Assembly: GCA_031082425.1 (NCBI GenBank)
Contig: JAVHLB010000005.1
Location: forward strand, 188,137 to 252,136
Direction: 5' to 3'
DNA: 64,000 nt
Source of the DNA: Candidatus Edwardsbacteria bacterium
Lineage (GTDB): Bacteria > Edwardsbacteria > AC1 > EtOH8
Shown here: positions 32,157 to 41,690 of the stretch, one piece after another
Layout of the letters: each line of letters opens with the position of its first letter
How positions within the stretch are numbered: the first letter of the stretch is position 1
Translations under genes and position numbers: made by a program
The notes under the pieces: generated by a model
What the model saw: only the letters and a program-made list of their open reading frames with translations
Databases searched by the model: none
Told to the model about the DNA's origin: nothing

Positions 32157-33776
32157 TTATTTTTTCCCGTCCCGGTATTCCTTGGTCGCTTTGATGAAAT
32201 CGCGGAACAGGGGTTGTGGCTTCATGGGCCGGGACTTGAACTCGGGATGGAACTGGCATCCCAGGAACCAGGGATGGTCCTTCAGCTCCACCATCTCCAC
32301 CAGCATCCCGTCCGGCGACCGGCCGCAGAACACCATGCCCTTCTCCTCCAATTTTGCCACATAGCTGTTGTTGACCTCGTAGCGGTGGCGGTGGCGTTCC
32401 GACACCTGTTCTGTCTGGTAGGCCTGATGGGCCTTGGTGCCGGGCGTGATGACGCAGGGGTAGGCCCCCAGCCGCATGGTCCCGCCCAGGTTGCTGATGT
32501 TCCTCTGTTCCGGCAGGTAGTCTATCACCGGATGCGGGGTCTTGTCGTCGAACTCGGTGGAATGGGCCTGCTTCATGCCGCAGACGTTGCGGGCAAACTC
32601 GATGGTGGCCACCTGCATCCCCAGGCAGATGCCGAAATACGGCATTTTCTTTTCCCGGGCGTGCCGGGCCGCCAGGATCTTGCCCTCGATGCCCCTTTCG
32701 CCGAAGCCGGGGCAGACCAGGATGCCGTGGCAGTTATCGAAGCGTTGGGATACATTCTCCGGGGCCAGGCTTTCGGTATCTATCCAGTCCAGGTTGACCT
32801 TGGCCCGGTTGGCGATGCCGGCATGGACGAATGATTCTATGATGCTCTTGTAGGCGTCGTGCAGGTCGACATACTTGCCGCAGATGGCCACCCGCACTTC
32901 GGATTCGGGATTCTTGTGTTTTTCGATCATCTGGCTCCAGGCGGACAGGTCCGGCTTGTGAAAACCGGCCCCCAGCAGATGGGCCACGATCTCATCCAAT
33001 CCATCGTTGTGGAATCTGAGGGCCACCTCGTAGATGCTCTCCACGTCGATGGCCTCGATCACCGACTCGGCCGAGACGTTGCAGAACAGGCCGATCTTCT
33101 CCTTGAGCTCCTTGTCCAGGGGCTGCTCGGTCCGGCAGATGATGATGTCCGGCTGGATGCCGATCTCCCGCAGTTTGTTGACCGAATGCTGGGTGGGCTT
33201 GGTCTTAAGCTCGCCGGAGGCGTGGATATACGGCACCAGGGTCAGGTGGATATAGGCGCAGTTCTCCCGCCCCACGTCCAGCCGGAACTGCCTGATGGCC
33301 TCGATGAACGGCAGGCTCTCGATGTCGCCCACCGTGCCGCCGATCTCGGTGATCAGCACGTCGACGTCGCCGCTTTCGGCCAGCTTGTGGATCCGGGCCT
33401 TGATCTCGTTGGTGACGTGCGGCACCACCTGGACGGTCTTGCCCAGGTAATCGCCCCTCCGTTCCTTGGTGATGATGGATTCGTAGATCTGCCCGGAGGT
33501 CAGGTTGTTGTCCCGGGTCAGGGGCCGGTCGATGAACCTCTCGTAATGGCCCAGGTCCAGATCGGTCTCCGCCCCGTCGTCGGTGACGAACACCTCCCCG
33601 TGCTGGAAGGGGCTCATGGTCCCGGGATCGACATTCAGGTAGGGGTCGAACTTCTGGATGTTGACCTTCAGGCCCCGGGCCTTCAGCAGGTAGCCCAGCG
33701 AGGCCGAGGCGATGCCCTTGCCCAGCGAGCTGACCACCCCGCCGGTCACAAATATGAACTTTACTTTCTTCTTCAT
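32157..33776 (-). CDS. pyrG: CTP synthase
   Basis: 539 residues, normal length. It makes CTP from UTP, ATP and glutamine. The N-terminal synthetase domain begins with KFIFVTGGVVSSLGKGIASA; the C-terminal glutaminase has the nucleophile Cys in YFGICLGMQVA and a final His/Glu pair in CQFHPEF. It stands alone between a terminator and a 328-base gap. Confidence 0.97.
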   Translation of the reverse strand: MKKKVKFIFVTGGVVSSLGKGIASASLGYLLKARGLKVNIQKFDPYLNVDPGTMSPFQHGEVFVTDDGAETDLDLGHYERFIDRPLTRDNNLTSGQIYESIITKERRGDYLGKTVQVVPHVTNEIKARIHKLAESGDVDVLITEIGGTVGDIESLPFIEAIRQFRLDVGRENCAYIHLTLVPYIHASGELKTKPTQHSVNKLREIGIQPDIIICRTEQPLDKELKEKIGLFCNVSAESVIEAIDVESIYEVALRFHNDGLDEIVAHLLGAGFHKPDLSAWSQMIEKHKNPESEVRVAICGKYVDLHDAYKSIIESFVHAGIANRAKVNLDWIDTESLAPENVSQRFDNCHGILVCPGFGERGIEGKILAARHAREKKMPYFGICLGMQVATIEFARNVCGMKQAHSTEFDDKTPHPVIDYLPEQRNISNLGGTMRLGAYPCVITPGTKAHQAYQTEQVSERHRHRYEVNNSYVAKLEEKGMVFCGRSPDGMLVEMVELKDHPWFLGCQFHPEFKSRPMKPQPLFRDFIKATKEYRDGKK

Positions 33777-33780
33777 AACT

Positions 33781-34056
33781 CTATATGTTTCAAAATTTTA
33801 TTTTTGATGACATTCGTTTTGTCACCCTGAGTAATCTAACTTGCCCTGAATATTGAATGGGGGACTGTGATCCATCCTTCAACCTGTGTTACCTCGGAGA
33901 TTCCCCGGGATGACATGATTTGTCACCCTGAGAAAGCAGCAATACCAAGCAAGCCGAACGGGTGAACACTTGCCGCCCTATACCTTGTGCCCCGATCAAA
34001 ATGATAAGCAAAATTTGAAGTATTAAGTTTACTTTAAAAAAAGCCCCCTGTCAAAT
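33781..34056. repeat. Gene-free stretch with two TTTGTCACCCTGAG repeats
   Basis: In the 328-base gap between the M6 protease and pyrG, TTTGTCACCCTGAG occurs at 33818-33831 and at 33919-33932, with CCCGGGATGACA (a partial inverted copy) at 33905-33916. No open frame, tRNA or promoter of good quality was found. Confidence 0.6.
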
Positions 34057-34088
34057 GAAAAAAGGGCGAAGTGAAGACACTTCGCCCT
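34057..34088 (-). terminator. Rho-independent terminator of the M6 protease gene
   Basis: A perfect 11-bp stem AGGGCGAAGTG / CACTTCGCCCT with a four-base loop is followed by TTTTTTC on the minus strand. Confidence 0.9.
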
Positions 34089-34104
34089 GGGTTTTTCCTA
34101 TGAT

Positions 34105-36735
34105 CTACTGCACCACCACGAATTTCCTGGTGGCCCGGTAATTCCCGGCCTGCAGTCTGACAAAATAGACCCCCTCGGCCACATTGGCATCGCTCCATTT
34201 CAGCGAGTAGTGACCCGGCTCCTGCAGGCCCCGGTCGAAGCTCTTGACCGTCTGGCCCAGCACATTGTAGACCTTGATGTCCACCTGGGCGGCCCTGGGC
34301 AGCTGGTACCTGAAGTTGACCTGCCCCCGGGCCGGATTGGGCCAGGCGTTGTGCAGGGCGAAGACTGCGGGGTTCCCGGCCTGCGGTTTGCCGCTTACCC
34401 CGGAGGCGCCCACGGTCATGGAGACCGGGATCTTCTTGGGGTTGTTGGCCAGATCGTTGCTGGCCAGGCAGACCGTGTCGCTGTAAGTGCCCAAGGATAA
34501 TCCCGTAGCATTAAAGCTGAAGGTGACATTGCTATTGCCGGCCGCGGCCACTGTTCCCGAGGTGGGATCGATGGTGATCCAGTCGGCCAGCTTTTTGCCC
34601 AGCATGGCCTTAAGGTTCCAATTGTAGTCAAGTGCGTAGGTTTGCAATTCCGCCCAACCGCCGGCTTCGACCCAATCCCCCTTGCCGTCTATGGCCGGGC
34701 CGTTATCCACCGACGCCGGGAATTCGCCATTGACATGCCCCACGCTGTACCCTACCCAGTAATTGATGCCGGTCTGAAGGGTTATCGGCGAGGGTAGCTG
34801 GTAGGTGTTCCATCCGTCGGCTGTCAACGCAGTAACATCAGCGGAATATATTTCAGTAGTCGGAGAGGTGGTCCCGCCCTGCCACACTTTAACGGTCACA
34901 TTGGTAATGGGCAGGATGATCAAAGCCTTTACGGCATATAGTTCATAGGTTTCGTAATAAGAAGCTAATTCGGTGCTGGTCAGCAGGATTGCGGTGGTAA
35001 AGGTTGTGCCGCCATTTCCTATGGCATCACCATTGTCAGCATTGTCGTAACTTCCAATGCCGGTATTTAAATATGTCAGGTTCCAGTCCAGATCCATACC
35101 GCCGGTGTTGCCGATCACCAGGGTCTGGTCCAGGCTGTCGTTCTGGGGAACGTTGACATCATAATAGGTGTGGTCCAGGGCCATGGCCGGCCCGGTGGGA
35201 GCGCCTTCCGGCTTGACGATCAGGCTGCAGGTCATGGCCGATGAGCCGGCCGGGATCTGGCGCACCGCCACCCCGGCATGGGCGCCGCCGGTGGTGGAGG
35301 TGGCACCGTTGTAATAGCTGACCGGGTAGGCGGTGCCGGAGCTGTCGAAGCTGGCCTGGGTGCCGCTGGTCCAATAGTCGGCCGCATCGCCGTCGTTGGT
35401 GCCGGTCCAGAGTTCCGAGGAGTACCCGGGGGTGCTCATGTCCGTTTCCTCCGCGGCCACTCCGTACGGCCTGGCCACCCCGCCACTGGTGTATTTGTTA
35501 TTGACCGTATTGTTGCTCAAATAGGTGCTGGTAGTATAGGTGCTGTCGATATGATAGATGGCCAAACCGCCCGGCGAGGTTGACGGCAGCAGGGAGTCCC
35601 AACGTACGCTGCTGACCGGACCCATGCCAAGTTCATAGCGGTTCTCCACCAGCCAGAACTGCTTGGTGGTATCGGTGCCCAAAAAGGCCAGCTTATAGCT
35701 GCTGTTGGCGGCGGTGGTCATTATGTTGTTGACGGTATAAAGATTGTTGGCAGTGACCAGGGTGGGGCTGGCCCAGCCCAGGAACCGCCGGCACCAGACA
35801 TCCAAGGACACCGGGCGGGCATTGGTGGTGCCGTTGCCGCCCCAGGAACCGCCGGCCATCAGCGAAAATTTGCCGATGCCCGAGCCGGCGCCGTAATCGT
35901 AATTATCAGTATCATAAAGGTCGGGCAGGCCCAGGGCATGCCCGAACTCGTGGCAGAATACTCCGCAGCCGATCATCTCGGTGGTGCCGCCGTTGCCGTC
36001 GGCGTAGTTGGTCCTCTCCGGCATGATGATATATTCGTTGATCCGGACCGGATTGCCGGTGAAGGGGCTAATGTCGCCGGTGGTATAATAGGTGGCCCCA
36101 CTGCCAAAGCCCGATAAATAAAAGCTGTGTGACCAGATGGCGGTGGCGCCTTCTTCTGCCCCCTTGCCGGCGTGGACCACCCACAGCACGTCTACATACC
36201 CGTCGTGGTTCTGGTCGTAGCTGGAATCGGCGAAGTTGACGAATGAATCGGCATGGGCCAGGGTCTTGATGATGAATTCGTAGGTGTTGGCTGTGGTACC
36301 ACCATTAAGACCAGAACCTGCAGAATAATAGGCGACGGTGTTGTTGCTGGTGCGCCAGTTGTCGACCGCGCCGGAACAGCTCATGGTATTGTAGGACATG
36401 TCGCGGTAGTAGTTGTTGACCGATTTGTTGTTGGTCCCGGTGTTGAACAGCATGCCCTGGAATTCGGCCTGGGTGTTGATGGCCGCCAGATCGGTGAAAT
36501 AACCCATGATCACCGGATACTCCCGGCTGCCTGCGATCTTGGCATCGGAGCCTTTGATATCCCTCAGCTGAAAGATCAGGCCCCGTTCCGGACTGTCCAT
36601 GCCTTTCAGGCGCATGGCCTTCAGGGCTTCGGGCTCCTGGATCCCTTCCCGGGGCGGCATGGCAAACAACAGTCCGATCGTTGATGACAGTATCGCCACG
36701 ACCAAAAGTAATCGCACTATTGAGCTTTTACCCAT
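34105..36735 (-). CDS. Secreted M6-family metalloprotease with C-terminal sorting tail
   Basis: 876 residues. Residues 1-25 are a signal peptide. The M6 (immune inhibitor A-like) catalytic domain spans about 70-500, with zinc motif HEFGHALGLPD at 262-272. A BACON-like beta domain (about 520-560), a jelly-roll-like region and a choice-of-anchor style segment (DWITIDPTSGTVA) follow. Residues 795-876 are a type IX-like sorting tail (NPARGQVNFRYQL, KVYNVLGQTV, GVYFVRLQAG, RKFVVVQ). It would be exported and held at the cell surface. Its own consensus promoter and terminator make it a single-gene unit. Confidence 0.9.
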   Translation of the reverse strand: MGKSSIVRLLLVVAILSSTIGLLFAMPPREGIQEPEALKAMRLKGMDSPERGLIFQLRDIKGSDAKIAGSREYPVIMGYFTDLAAINTQAEFQGMLFNTGTNNKSVNNYYRDMSYNTMSCSGAVDNWRTSNNTVAYYSAGSGLNGGTTANTYEFIIKTLAHADSFVNFADSSYDQNHDGYVDVLWVVHAGKGAEEGATAIWSHSFYLSGFGSGATYYTTGDISPFTGNPVRINEYIIMPERTNYADGNGGTTEMIGCGVFCHEFGHALGLPDLYDTDNYDYGAGSGIGKFSLMAGGSWGGNGTTNARPVSLDVWCRRFLGWASPTLVTANNLYTVNNIMTTAANSSYKLAFLGTDTTKQFWLVENRYELGMGPVSSVRWDSLLPSTSPGGLAIYHIDSTYTTSTYLSNNTVNNKYTSGGVARPYGVAAEETDMSTPGYSSELWTGTNDGDAADYWTSGTQASFDSSGTAYPVSYYNGATSTTGGAHAGVAVRQIPAGSSAMTCSLIVKPEGAPTGPAMALDHTYYDVNVPQNDSLDQTLVIGNTGGMDLDWNLTYLNTGIGSYDNADNGDAIGNGGTTFTTAILLTSTELASYYETYELYAVKALIILPITNVTVKVWQGGTTSPTTEIYSADVTALTADGWNTYQLPSPITLQTGINYWVGYSVGHVNGEFPASVDNGPAIDGKGDWVEAGGWAELQTYALDYNWNLKAMLGKKLADWITIDPTSGTVAAAGNSNVTFSFNATGLSLGTYSDTVCLASNDLANNPKKIPVSMTVGASGVSGKPQAGNPAVFALHNAWPNPARGQVNFRYQLPRAAQVDIKVYNVLGQTVKSFDRGLQEPGHYSLKWSDANVAEGVYFVRLQAGNYRATRKFVVVQ

Positions 36736-36783
36736 GAATAGTTACCTCATTTTATATTTATGTAATGGTTACTTCCTGAATCA

Positions 36784-36812
36784 ATTATAAACACTGAAAG
36801 GCCCAATGTCAA
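36784..36812 (-). promoter_or_regulatory. Consensus promoter of the M6 protease gene
   Basis: Minus-strand TTGACA (36812-36807), 17 bases, TATAAT (36789-36784). A leader of about 42 bases contains GAGGTAAC before the ATG. Confidence 0.85.
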
Positions 36813-36839
36813 CCCAAAGGATGAATTAAACTTTTACAT

Positions 36840-38159
36840 TTATTTATTGCCGCCTTCCTTTTTCTTCCGGCCCTCCCAGCCCCGCTCGGTGGGGAAGTAG
36901 AATTTCTTGTCCCTGATCTCATCCGGCAGGTGCTGCTGGTCCAGCTTGGCGTCGGGCTCATCGTGGGCGTAGCGGTAGCCGGCCCCGTAGCCCACCTCCT
37001 TCATCAGCTTGGTGACGGCGTTGCGGATCACCAACGGGACCGGCAGGGAGCCGGAACGGTCTATCTCCCGCATCACCGACCCATAGGCCTTGTAGACCGC
37101 GTTGCTCTTGGGGGCCAGGGCCAGGTAGATCACCGCCTGGGCCAGGGCCAGCTCGCCCTCCGGCGTGCCCAGAAAATGATAGGCCTCCTTGGCCTGGTTG
37201 GCTATCAGCAAGGCGTTGGGATCGGCGTTGCCGATGTCCTCGGTGGCGAAGCGGATCATCCGCCGGGCCACATACAACGGGTCCTCGCCCGAGGCCAGCA
37301 TCCGGGCCAGCCAGTATAATGAGCCGTCGGGATCGGAGTCCCGCAGGGATTTGTGCAGGGCCGAGATCAGGTTGTAATGCTCCTCCCCGGCCTTGTCGTA
37401 CAGCAGGGATTTCCTCTGCATGGCCTCCTCGGCATCGGCCAGGGTCACCGTTCTCTTCCCGTCCTGGTCCGGCTTGACGGTGCTGACCGCCAGCTCCAGG
37501 GCGTTGAGGGCGGTGCGGGCGTCGCCGTAGGAGGACTGGGCGATGAATTCCAGGGCCTTGGCATCGGCCGCCGGATGGAGCTCGGCCAATCCCTTCTCAA
37601 CGGTCAGGGCCCGCTCCAGGATGCCCTTGATGTCCTCCTCGCCCAGGCCTTTTAAGATCAGCACCTTGCTGCGGGACAGCAGGGCCGAGATCACCTCGAA
37701 GGATGGGTTCTCGGTGGTGGCCCCTATCAGCACGATGGTCCCCCGCTCCACGTAGGGCAGAAAGGCGTCCTGCTGGGCCTTGTTGAAACGGTGGATCTCA
37801 TCCACGAAAAGGATGGTGCGCTGGCCCTGGTGGCTGCGCTTGGCCTCGGCCTGCTTGATGACCTCCTTGATCTCCTTGATGCCGGAGATCACCGCCGAGA
37901 ACTCCAGAAAATTGGCCTTGACCGAGCTGGCGATGATCCGGGCCAGGGTGGTCTTGCCGGATCCGGGCGGACCCCAGAAGATCAGCGACGGCACCTCGCC
38001 GGATTCCAGGATCTTGCGCAGCACCCGTCCGGGCCCGATCAGATGCTCCTGCCCCACCACCTCGTCCAGGGTGCGGGGCCGCATCCGGTCGGCCAGGGGG
38101 ACGGATTTGGCCTCGGCCGATCTGTCGGGAAATATTTCGGTCTGATCGGTCATAATCAT
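36840..38159 (-). CDS. rarA: Replication-associated recombination protein A (AAA ATPase)
   Basis: 439 residues. It works at stalled replication forks and is related to clamp loaders. Walker A is FWGPPGSGKTTLARII, Walker B TILFVDEIHRFNK, sensor 1 IGATTENPSF; the MgsA C-terminal tetramer domain (YHFLGTPEGELALAQ) completes it. Two start codons, Met1 and Met3, are equally possible. The last 20 residues are charged and Lys-rich. Confidence 0.95.
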   Translation of the reverse strand: MIMTDQTEIFPDRSAEAKSVPLADRMRPRTLDEVVGQEHLIGPGRVLRKILESGEVPSLIFWGPPGSGKTTLARIIASSVKANFLEFSAVISGIKEIKEVIKQAEAKRSHQGQRTILFVDEIHRFNKAQQDAFLPYVERGTIVLIGATTENPSFEVISALLSRSKVLILKGLGEEDIKGILERALTVEKGLAELHPAADAKALEFIAQSSYGDARTALNALELAVSTVKPDQDGKRTVTLADAEEAMQRKSLLYDKAGEEHYNLISALHKSLRDSDPDGSLYWLARMLASGEDPLYVARRMIRFATEDIGNADPNALLIANQAKEAYHFLGTPEGELALAQAVIYLALAPKSNAVYKAYGSVMREIDRSGSLPVPLVIRNAVTKLMKEVGYGAGYRYAHDEPDAKLDQQHLPDEIRDKKFYFPTERGWEGRKKKEGGNK

Positions 38160-38188
38160 TTAAGAAATTGAGGTTAGATGCTATTTAT

Positions 38189-38235
38189 GACCACCCCTTC
38201 CCCTCCTTGATCAAGGAGGGTATTAAGGGGAGGTC
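38189..38235. repeat. Repeat with palindrome CCCTCCTTGATCAAGGAGGG
   Basis: It fills the gap between the amidase and rarA. The core CCCCTCCTTGATCAAGGAG returns at 46160-46178. Flanking C/T-rich arms pair over a longer distance (CCCCTT with AAGGGG). Confidence 0.7.
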
Positions 38236-40018
38236 ATTTTACTTTCAAAAGAAATTCTTTCATCCCGATAAAGATGGCCCTGGCGATCCTCTCCTGGAAA
38301 ACTTCGTCCAATAAAAGGGCTTCCTCGCGGGGGACGATGATGAAAGCCGGCTCCACCAGGATGGAGGGAAATTCGGTGGCCCGGCACAGCACCAGGTTGC
38401 CGTAGAACAGCCCGTGGTCGTTAAGCGGAAGCGTCTTCTGAAACTGACGGTGGACCGTCTCGGCCAGCCCCCGGCTGTAAGGCTGGTAGTAATAGGTGGA
38501 ATATCCGCTGTTCAACAGCGGATTGGCTCCGTCCGGCGAGGCGTTGTTGTGGATGCTGATCAAAATATCCGCCTTCCAGCCAGCCGCCCGGCTGGGGCGC
38601 TGGTAGATGCCGGCCCCCTCAGACCCCTCCCGGGTGTAGAGAACCGAGGCCCCCTCCTTCTTCAGCATCCGGCCCAGCCGCTGGCTGATCTGCCAGTTGA
38701 TGTCCTTCTCCAAAGTTCTCAAGGGGCCCACTGCGCCGTTGTCCGGGGAGTGCCCGGGATCCAGGGCTATTTTTAAATTTTTGAATGGGAGTTTATGGTT
38801 GATGGCCGGCGGGGCCTTTAAAGACAGCACCAGGTTGTTGTTCTGATAGGCAGTGCTATAGCCCCACAATTTGCCGGCCAGAGACACCTCCAGCTCCACC
38901 GTCCGGCTGTCAACCTGCCTCCAGCGGATATCGTTGACAAAACCGTCGGCCGGATCGTAGCGCACCCAGTCCATGTCGGCCCGGACATCGTAAAGCACCA
39001 TCTTCAGACTCCGTCCATCGGCTCCGGGAAAGACCTGATGGACCGAAGGCCGTGACAGCAAGATGCTCAGTAGGCTGCCGCGGGGTTCCCTGGCTGTCTT
39101 GACCAAAGCCAGCTTGGCGGCAGGGAATATTTTCCCCGCCGGAAACAGTTCCAACGAGTTCTGTTTGACCCAGGCCTCCTTGGCCTCCGAAAGCTTCAGC
39201 CGGTAATACTGATCGTGGATCCCGCTTATCTGCAGGATCGTTCCCCGGGGCAGGAACATCTCATAGCCCAGGTCCGGGGCGGTCTTGAGCACCGCAAGGG
39301 AATCCTTCACTTTGGCAAAGACCTGGCGGGCATCGTCCCAATTGCTGAGAATTGGCCCGGTGGAATCAATTACGGAATTTCCTTCCCGGTCAACCAGGTA
39401 AAAATATATTCGCCGGCTTTCCCAGCCCTCATCTCCCCTTATCAGACAGGATCCGCCGTAGATGCCGGGCACCACCGCGGTGTCGGCGATGGATGAATCG
39501 GAAAAGGCCAGGACCTTGTCATCGGCCTCGGTGGCGGCATTCTGTTCCAGCATCGGGATACCTATGTTCCGGCCCACCGAGAAGCTGGCCTTGCCGCCGG
39601 GTGTCCCCTGGAATGAGACATAAAGACGATCTCCTGCCGGCAGGCTCAATCTGTAATTGGGGTTGATCGAGCCGTGCAGGATGCACAGGCTGTCAGGCCG
39701 GATGTTCTTTTTGCCCGCAGCCACCTTCACCTTGCGATCCAGGGTGGCGATGCCCGAGGCATCCAAAGCCGACAGCTGGATGATGAATTCTCCCGGATCG
39801 AACGGGATGTAGGCCAGAAAGGCCCCTGTCTTGTAGACCTCCACCTTGCGGCCGTTGACCGAAAGCTGGCTGCCGGGAGTTACCGATCCCATTATGAACG
39901 ACCAGGAGACCGGCCCGATATCGGCTCCCTCCGGAGGATAGACCAGGTCTATTTGGGGGGCCGATCGGGCCGTCCCCGCGGCGATAAGCAGGATAACGAC
40001 AAGGCTGATTTTTCTCAT
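38234..40018 (-). CDS. N-acetylmuramoyl-L-alanine amidase (Amidase_3) with long N-terminal region
   Basis: 594 residues. A signal peptide (1-19) precedes about 390 residues of beta-rich sequence, including SH3-like and AMIN-like stretches, and then Amidase_3 at about 415-592. Zinc and catalytic residues are visible: LDPGHSP, TLEKDIN, SIHNNAS and the catalytic Glu in LVEPAF. It would cleave peptide side chains from peptidoglycan in the periplasm. The gene overlaps the next upstream small gene by one base (TAATG). Confidence 0.92.
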   Translation of the reverse strand: MRKISLVVILLIAAGTARSAPQIDLVYPPEGADIGPVSWSFIMGSVTPGSQLSVNGRKVEVYKTGAFLAYIPFDPGEFIIQLSALDASGIATLDRKVKVAAGKKNIRPDSLCILHGSINPNYRLSLPAGDRLYVSFQGTPGGKASFSVGRNIGIPMLEQNAATEADDKVLAFSDSSIADTAVVPGIYGGSCLIRGDEGWESRRIYFYLVDREGNSVIDSTGPILSNWDDARQVFAKVKDSLAVLKTAPDLGYEMFLPRGTILQISGIHDQYYRLKLSEAKEAWVKQNSLELFPAGKIFPAAKLALVKTAREPRGSLLSILLSRPSVHQVFPGADGRSLKMVLYDVRADMDWVRYDPADGFVNDIRWRQVDSRTVELEVSLAGKLWGYSTAYQNNNLVLSLKAPPAINHKLPFKNLKIALDPGHSPDNGAVGPLRTLEKDINWQISQRLGRMLKKEGASVLYTREGSEGAGIYQRPSRAAGWKADILISIHNNASPDGANPLLNSGYSTYYYQPYSRGLAETVHRQFQKTLPLNDHGLFYGNLVLCRATEFPSILVEPAFIIVPREEALLLDEVFQERIARAIFIGMKEFLLKVK

Positions 40019-40419
40019 TACTCTATAAACACCTTAGCGATTAATTTTAAGGCCCATTTGGCAAACTTGGCCAGGGCAAAGAACCAGTGGTTGGAAGCCT
40101 GGTTGGCATTCAACGAGCGGATATTTACCACGGCTTTTTCAATCTGGGCAATACTGCAATCTGCCTGCATCGGCCTGGCTGATCCCTGCCGGGGATCCAA
40201 ATTAAGGTATTTCAGCAGTTTCTCCGCCGGGACCTGGTTCCGGCGGGCGATCTGCTTCAGGGTCAGCGTGGTGTCGATCTCAACGGGCCGGAAAGATGCC
40301 CCAGATATCCGGGCAGCTGGCGCCCCAAGGGACATGATCAGCAGGCACAGCCCCAGCCGGGGTGATGTCGAAATCCTTTTAAAAGATGCGGCAAAGATAT
40401 TTTTAACTAGATGATACAT
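40018..40419 (-). CDS. Small exported protein with LysM/HTH-like motif, coupled to the amidase
   Basis: 133 residues with a hydrophobic N-terminal segment (about 20-37) that could be a signal anchor. Residues about 51-74 read TLTLKQIARRNQVPAEKLLK and on, similar in form to LysM-like or small helical repeats that begin with T-L-K-x-I-A. The C-terminus is hydrophobic with aromatic residues. The stop shares a base with the amidase start, so both are made together. A role in steering the amidase is inferred, not shown. Confidence 0.7.
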   Translation of the reverse strand: MYHLVKNIFAASFKRISTSPRLGLCLLIMSLGAPAARISGASFRPVEIDTTLTLKQIARRNQVPAEKLLKYLNLDPRQGSARPMQADCSIAQIEKAVVNIRSLNANQASNHWFFALAKFAKWALKLIAKVFIE

Positions 40420-40424
40420 GTTTT

Positions 40425-40453
40425 ATTATATTCCCGGAGCGATAATAGATCAA
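40425..40453 (-). promoter_or_regulatory. Promoter of the small protein/amidase operon, possibly leaderless
   Basis: Minus-strand TTGATC (40453-40448), 17 bases, TATAAT (40430-40425). The ATG at 40419 begins five bases after the -10 box. Confidence 0.65.
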
Positions 40454-40459
40454 TAGGAT

Positions 40460-41686
40460 TTACTGCTTCTTGATCACGTACTCGGCCGCGGCCTTCCCGG
40501 CCGCATATCCCGAGCTCCAGGACCACTGGAGGTTGTAGCCGCCGGTATCCCCGTCCACATCCAGCACTTCCCCGCAGAAGAACAGCCCGGGAGCCTTTTT
40601 GGACATCAACGTTCCCGGGAAAACCTGCCGGCAGTCCACCCCGCCGGCCGTGACCTGGGCCTCCTGGAAAGGCCGCGGGCCATTTATCTGAACCGGCCAG
40701 CGGCAGAGATTTTCCAGCAGCACCGGCAATTGTTCATCCGATATCTCCCGGCATGACGCATCGAGGTTCAATTTGCTTTGGATCATCATGACCAGTCCCA
40801 GCTTCTCCGGCAGCAGTCCGGTCAAAAAATCCCTGGTCAGACGGGAAGCCAGTTTTTCCCTTCTGGCCCTCAGTTGGGTGATGACCTCTGTTTGATTGGT
40901 ATAGGGCAGGAAATTGAGCCGGCACTCAAGTCCCGGACCTTTCATCATTCGGCTGGCCTTCAGGGCCAGCGGTCCGGACAGCCCGTAGTGGGTGAACAAT
41001 CCTTCATCGACGATCTCAAAAACTGTCTGGCCGCCCCGGCTGATGGTCAGCCTGAGGTCCATCCTCAATCCCTGGAGCTTATGGAACCAGTTCCCGGCCA
41101 GCATCAGCGGCACCAGGGCCGGCTCCGGGGCGACGATGGCATGGTTAAGTTTCGATGCCATCTCGTAGCCCTGCCCGGTGGAGCCGAACTGCGGACTGGC
41201 CGCCCCGCCGCAGGCCAGGATCACCGCAGCGGATCCATGCCCAGGCCCCCTTTGGCGGACCTCCCAGCCGGAGGAAACCCTCCCCAGGGCCACGATCTCG
41301 GACCGCAGGTTGACCTCCACCCCCAGCCGTTCCATCTCCTGCTCCAGGCAGAACAGCACCGCGGAAGCCTCGTTGCTGCGGGGGAAATACCTCCCCCGGC
41401 TGTCGGCATAAAACGACAGTCCCAGGCCCTCGAAAAATTCCAGAGTGTTCTTCACTTTGAAATTATCAAGGATGCCGCCGGCCAGTTGCAGGTGGCCGCC
41501 GTGAAAGTTATCCAAGGAGATGTTCTGATTGGCAAAGTTACAGCGCCCGTTGCCGGTGGCTAAAAGTTTGCGGCCCAAGGAGCCGTTCTTCTCCCAGAGC
41601 CGCACCCGGCCGCCTTTCCCGGCGGCGATGATGGCCGCCATCATCCCGGCCGGCCCGCCGCCGATAATATCGATATATCTGTTCAC
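40460..41686 (-). CDS. HI0933/YhiN-family flavoprotein
   Basis: 408 residues. The FAD-binding opening IDIIGGGPAGMMAAIIAA is at 4-21; GRKLLATGNGRCNFAN and the ending FFCGEVLDVDGDTGGYNLQ are hallmarks of this family. The reaction is unknown for most members; some are involved in RNA or lipid modifications. Four bases separate it from hypB, so they are likely cotranscribed. Confidence 0.93.
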   Translation of the reverse strand: MNRYIDIIGGGPAGMMAAIIAAGKGGRVRLWEKNGSLGRKLLATGNGRCNFANQNISLDNFHGGHLQLAGGILDNFKVKNTLEFFEGLGLSFYADSRGRYFPRSNEASAVLFCLEQEMERLGVEVNLRSEIVALGRVSSGWEVRQRGPGHGSAAVILACGGAASPQFGSTGQGYEMASKLNHAIVAPEPALVPLMLAGNWFHKLQGLRMDLRLTISRGGQTVFEIVDEGLFTHYGLSGPLALKASRMMKGPGLECRLNFLPYTNQTEVITQLRARREKLASRLTRDFLTGLLPEKLGLVMMIQSKLNLDASCREISDEQLPVLLENLCRWPVQINGPRPFQEAQVTAGGVDCRQVFPGTLMSKKAPGLFFCGEVLDVDGDTGGYNLQWSWSSGYAAGKAAAEYVIKKQ

Positions 41687-41690
41687 CGTC

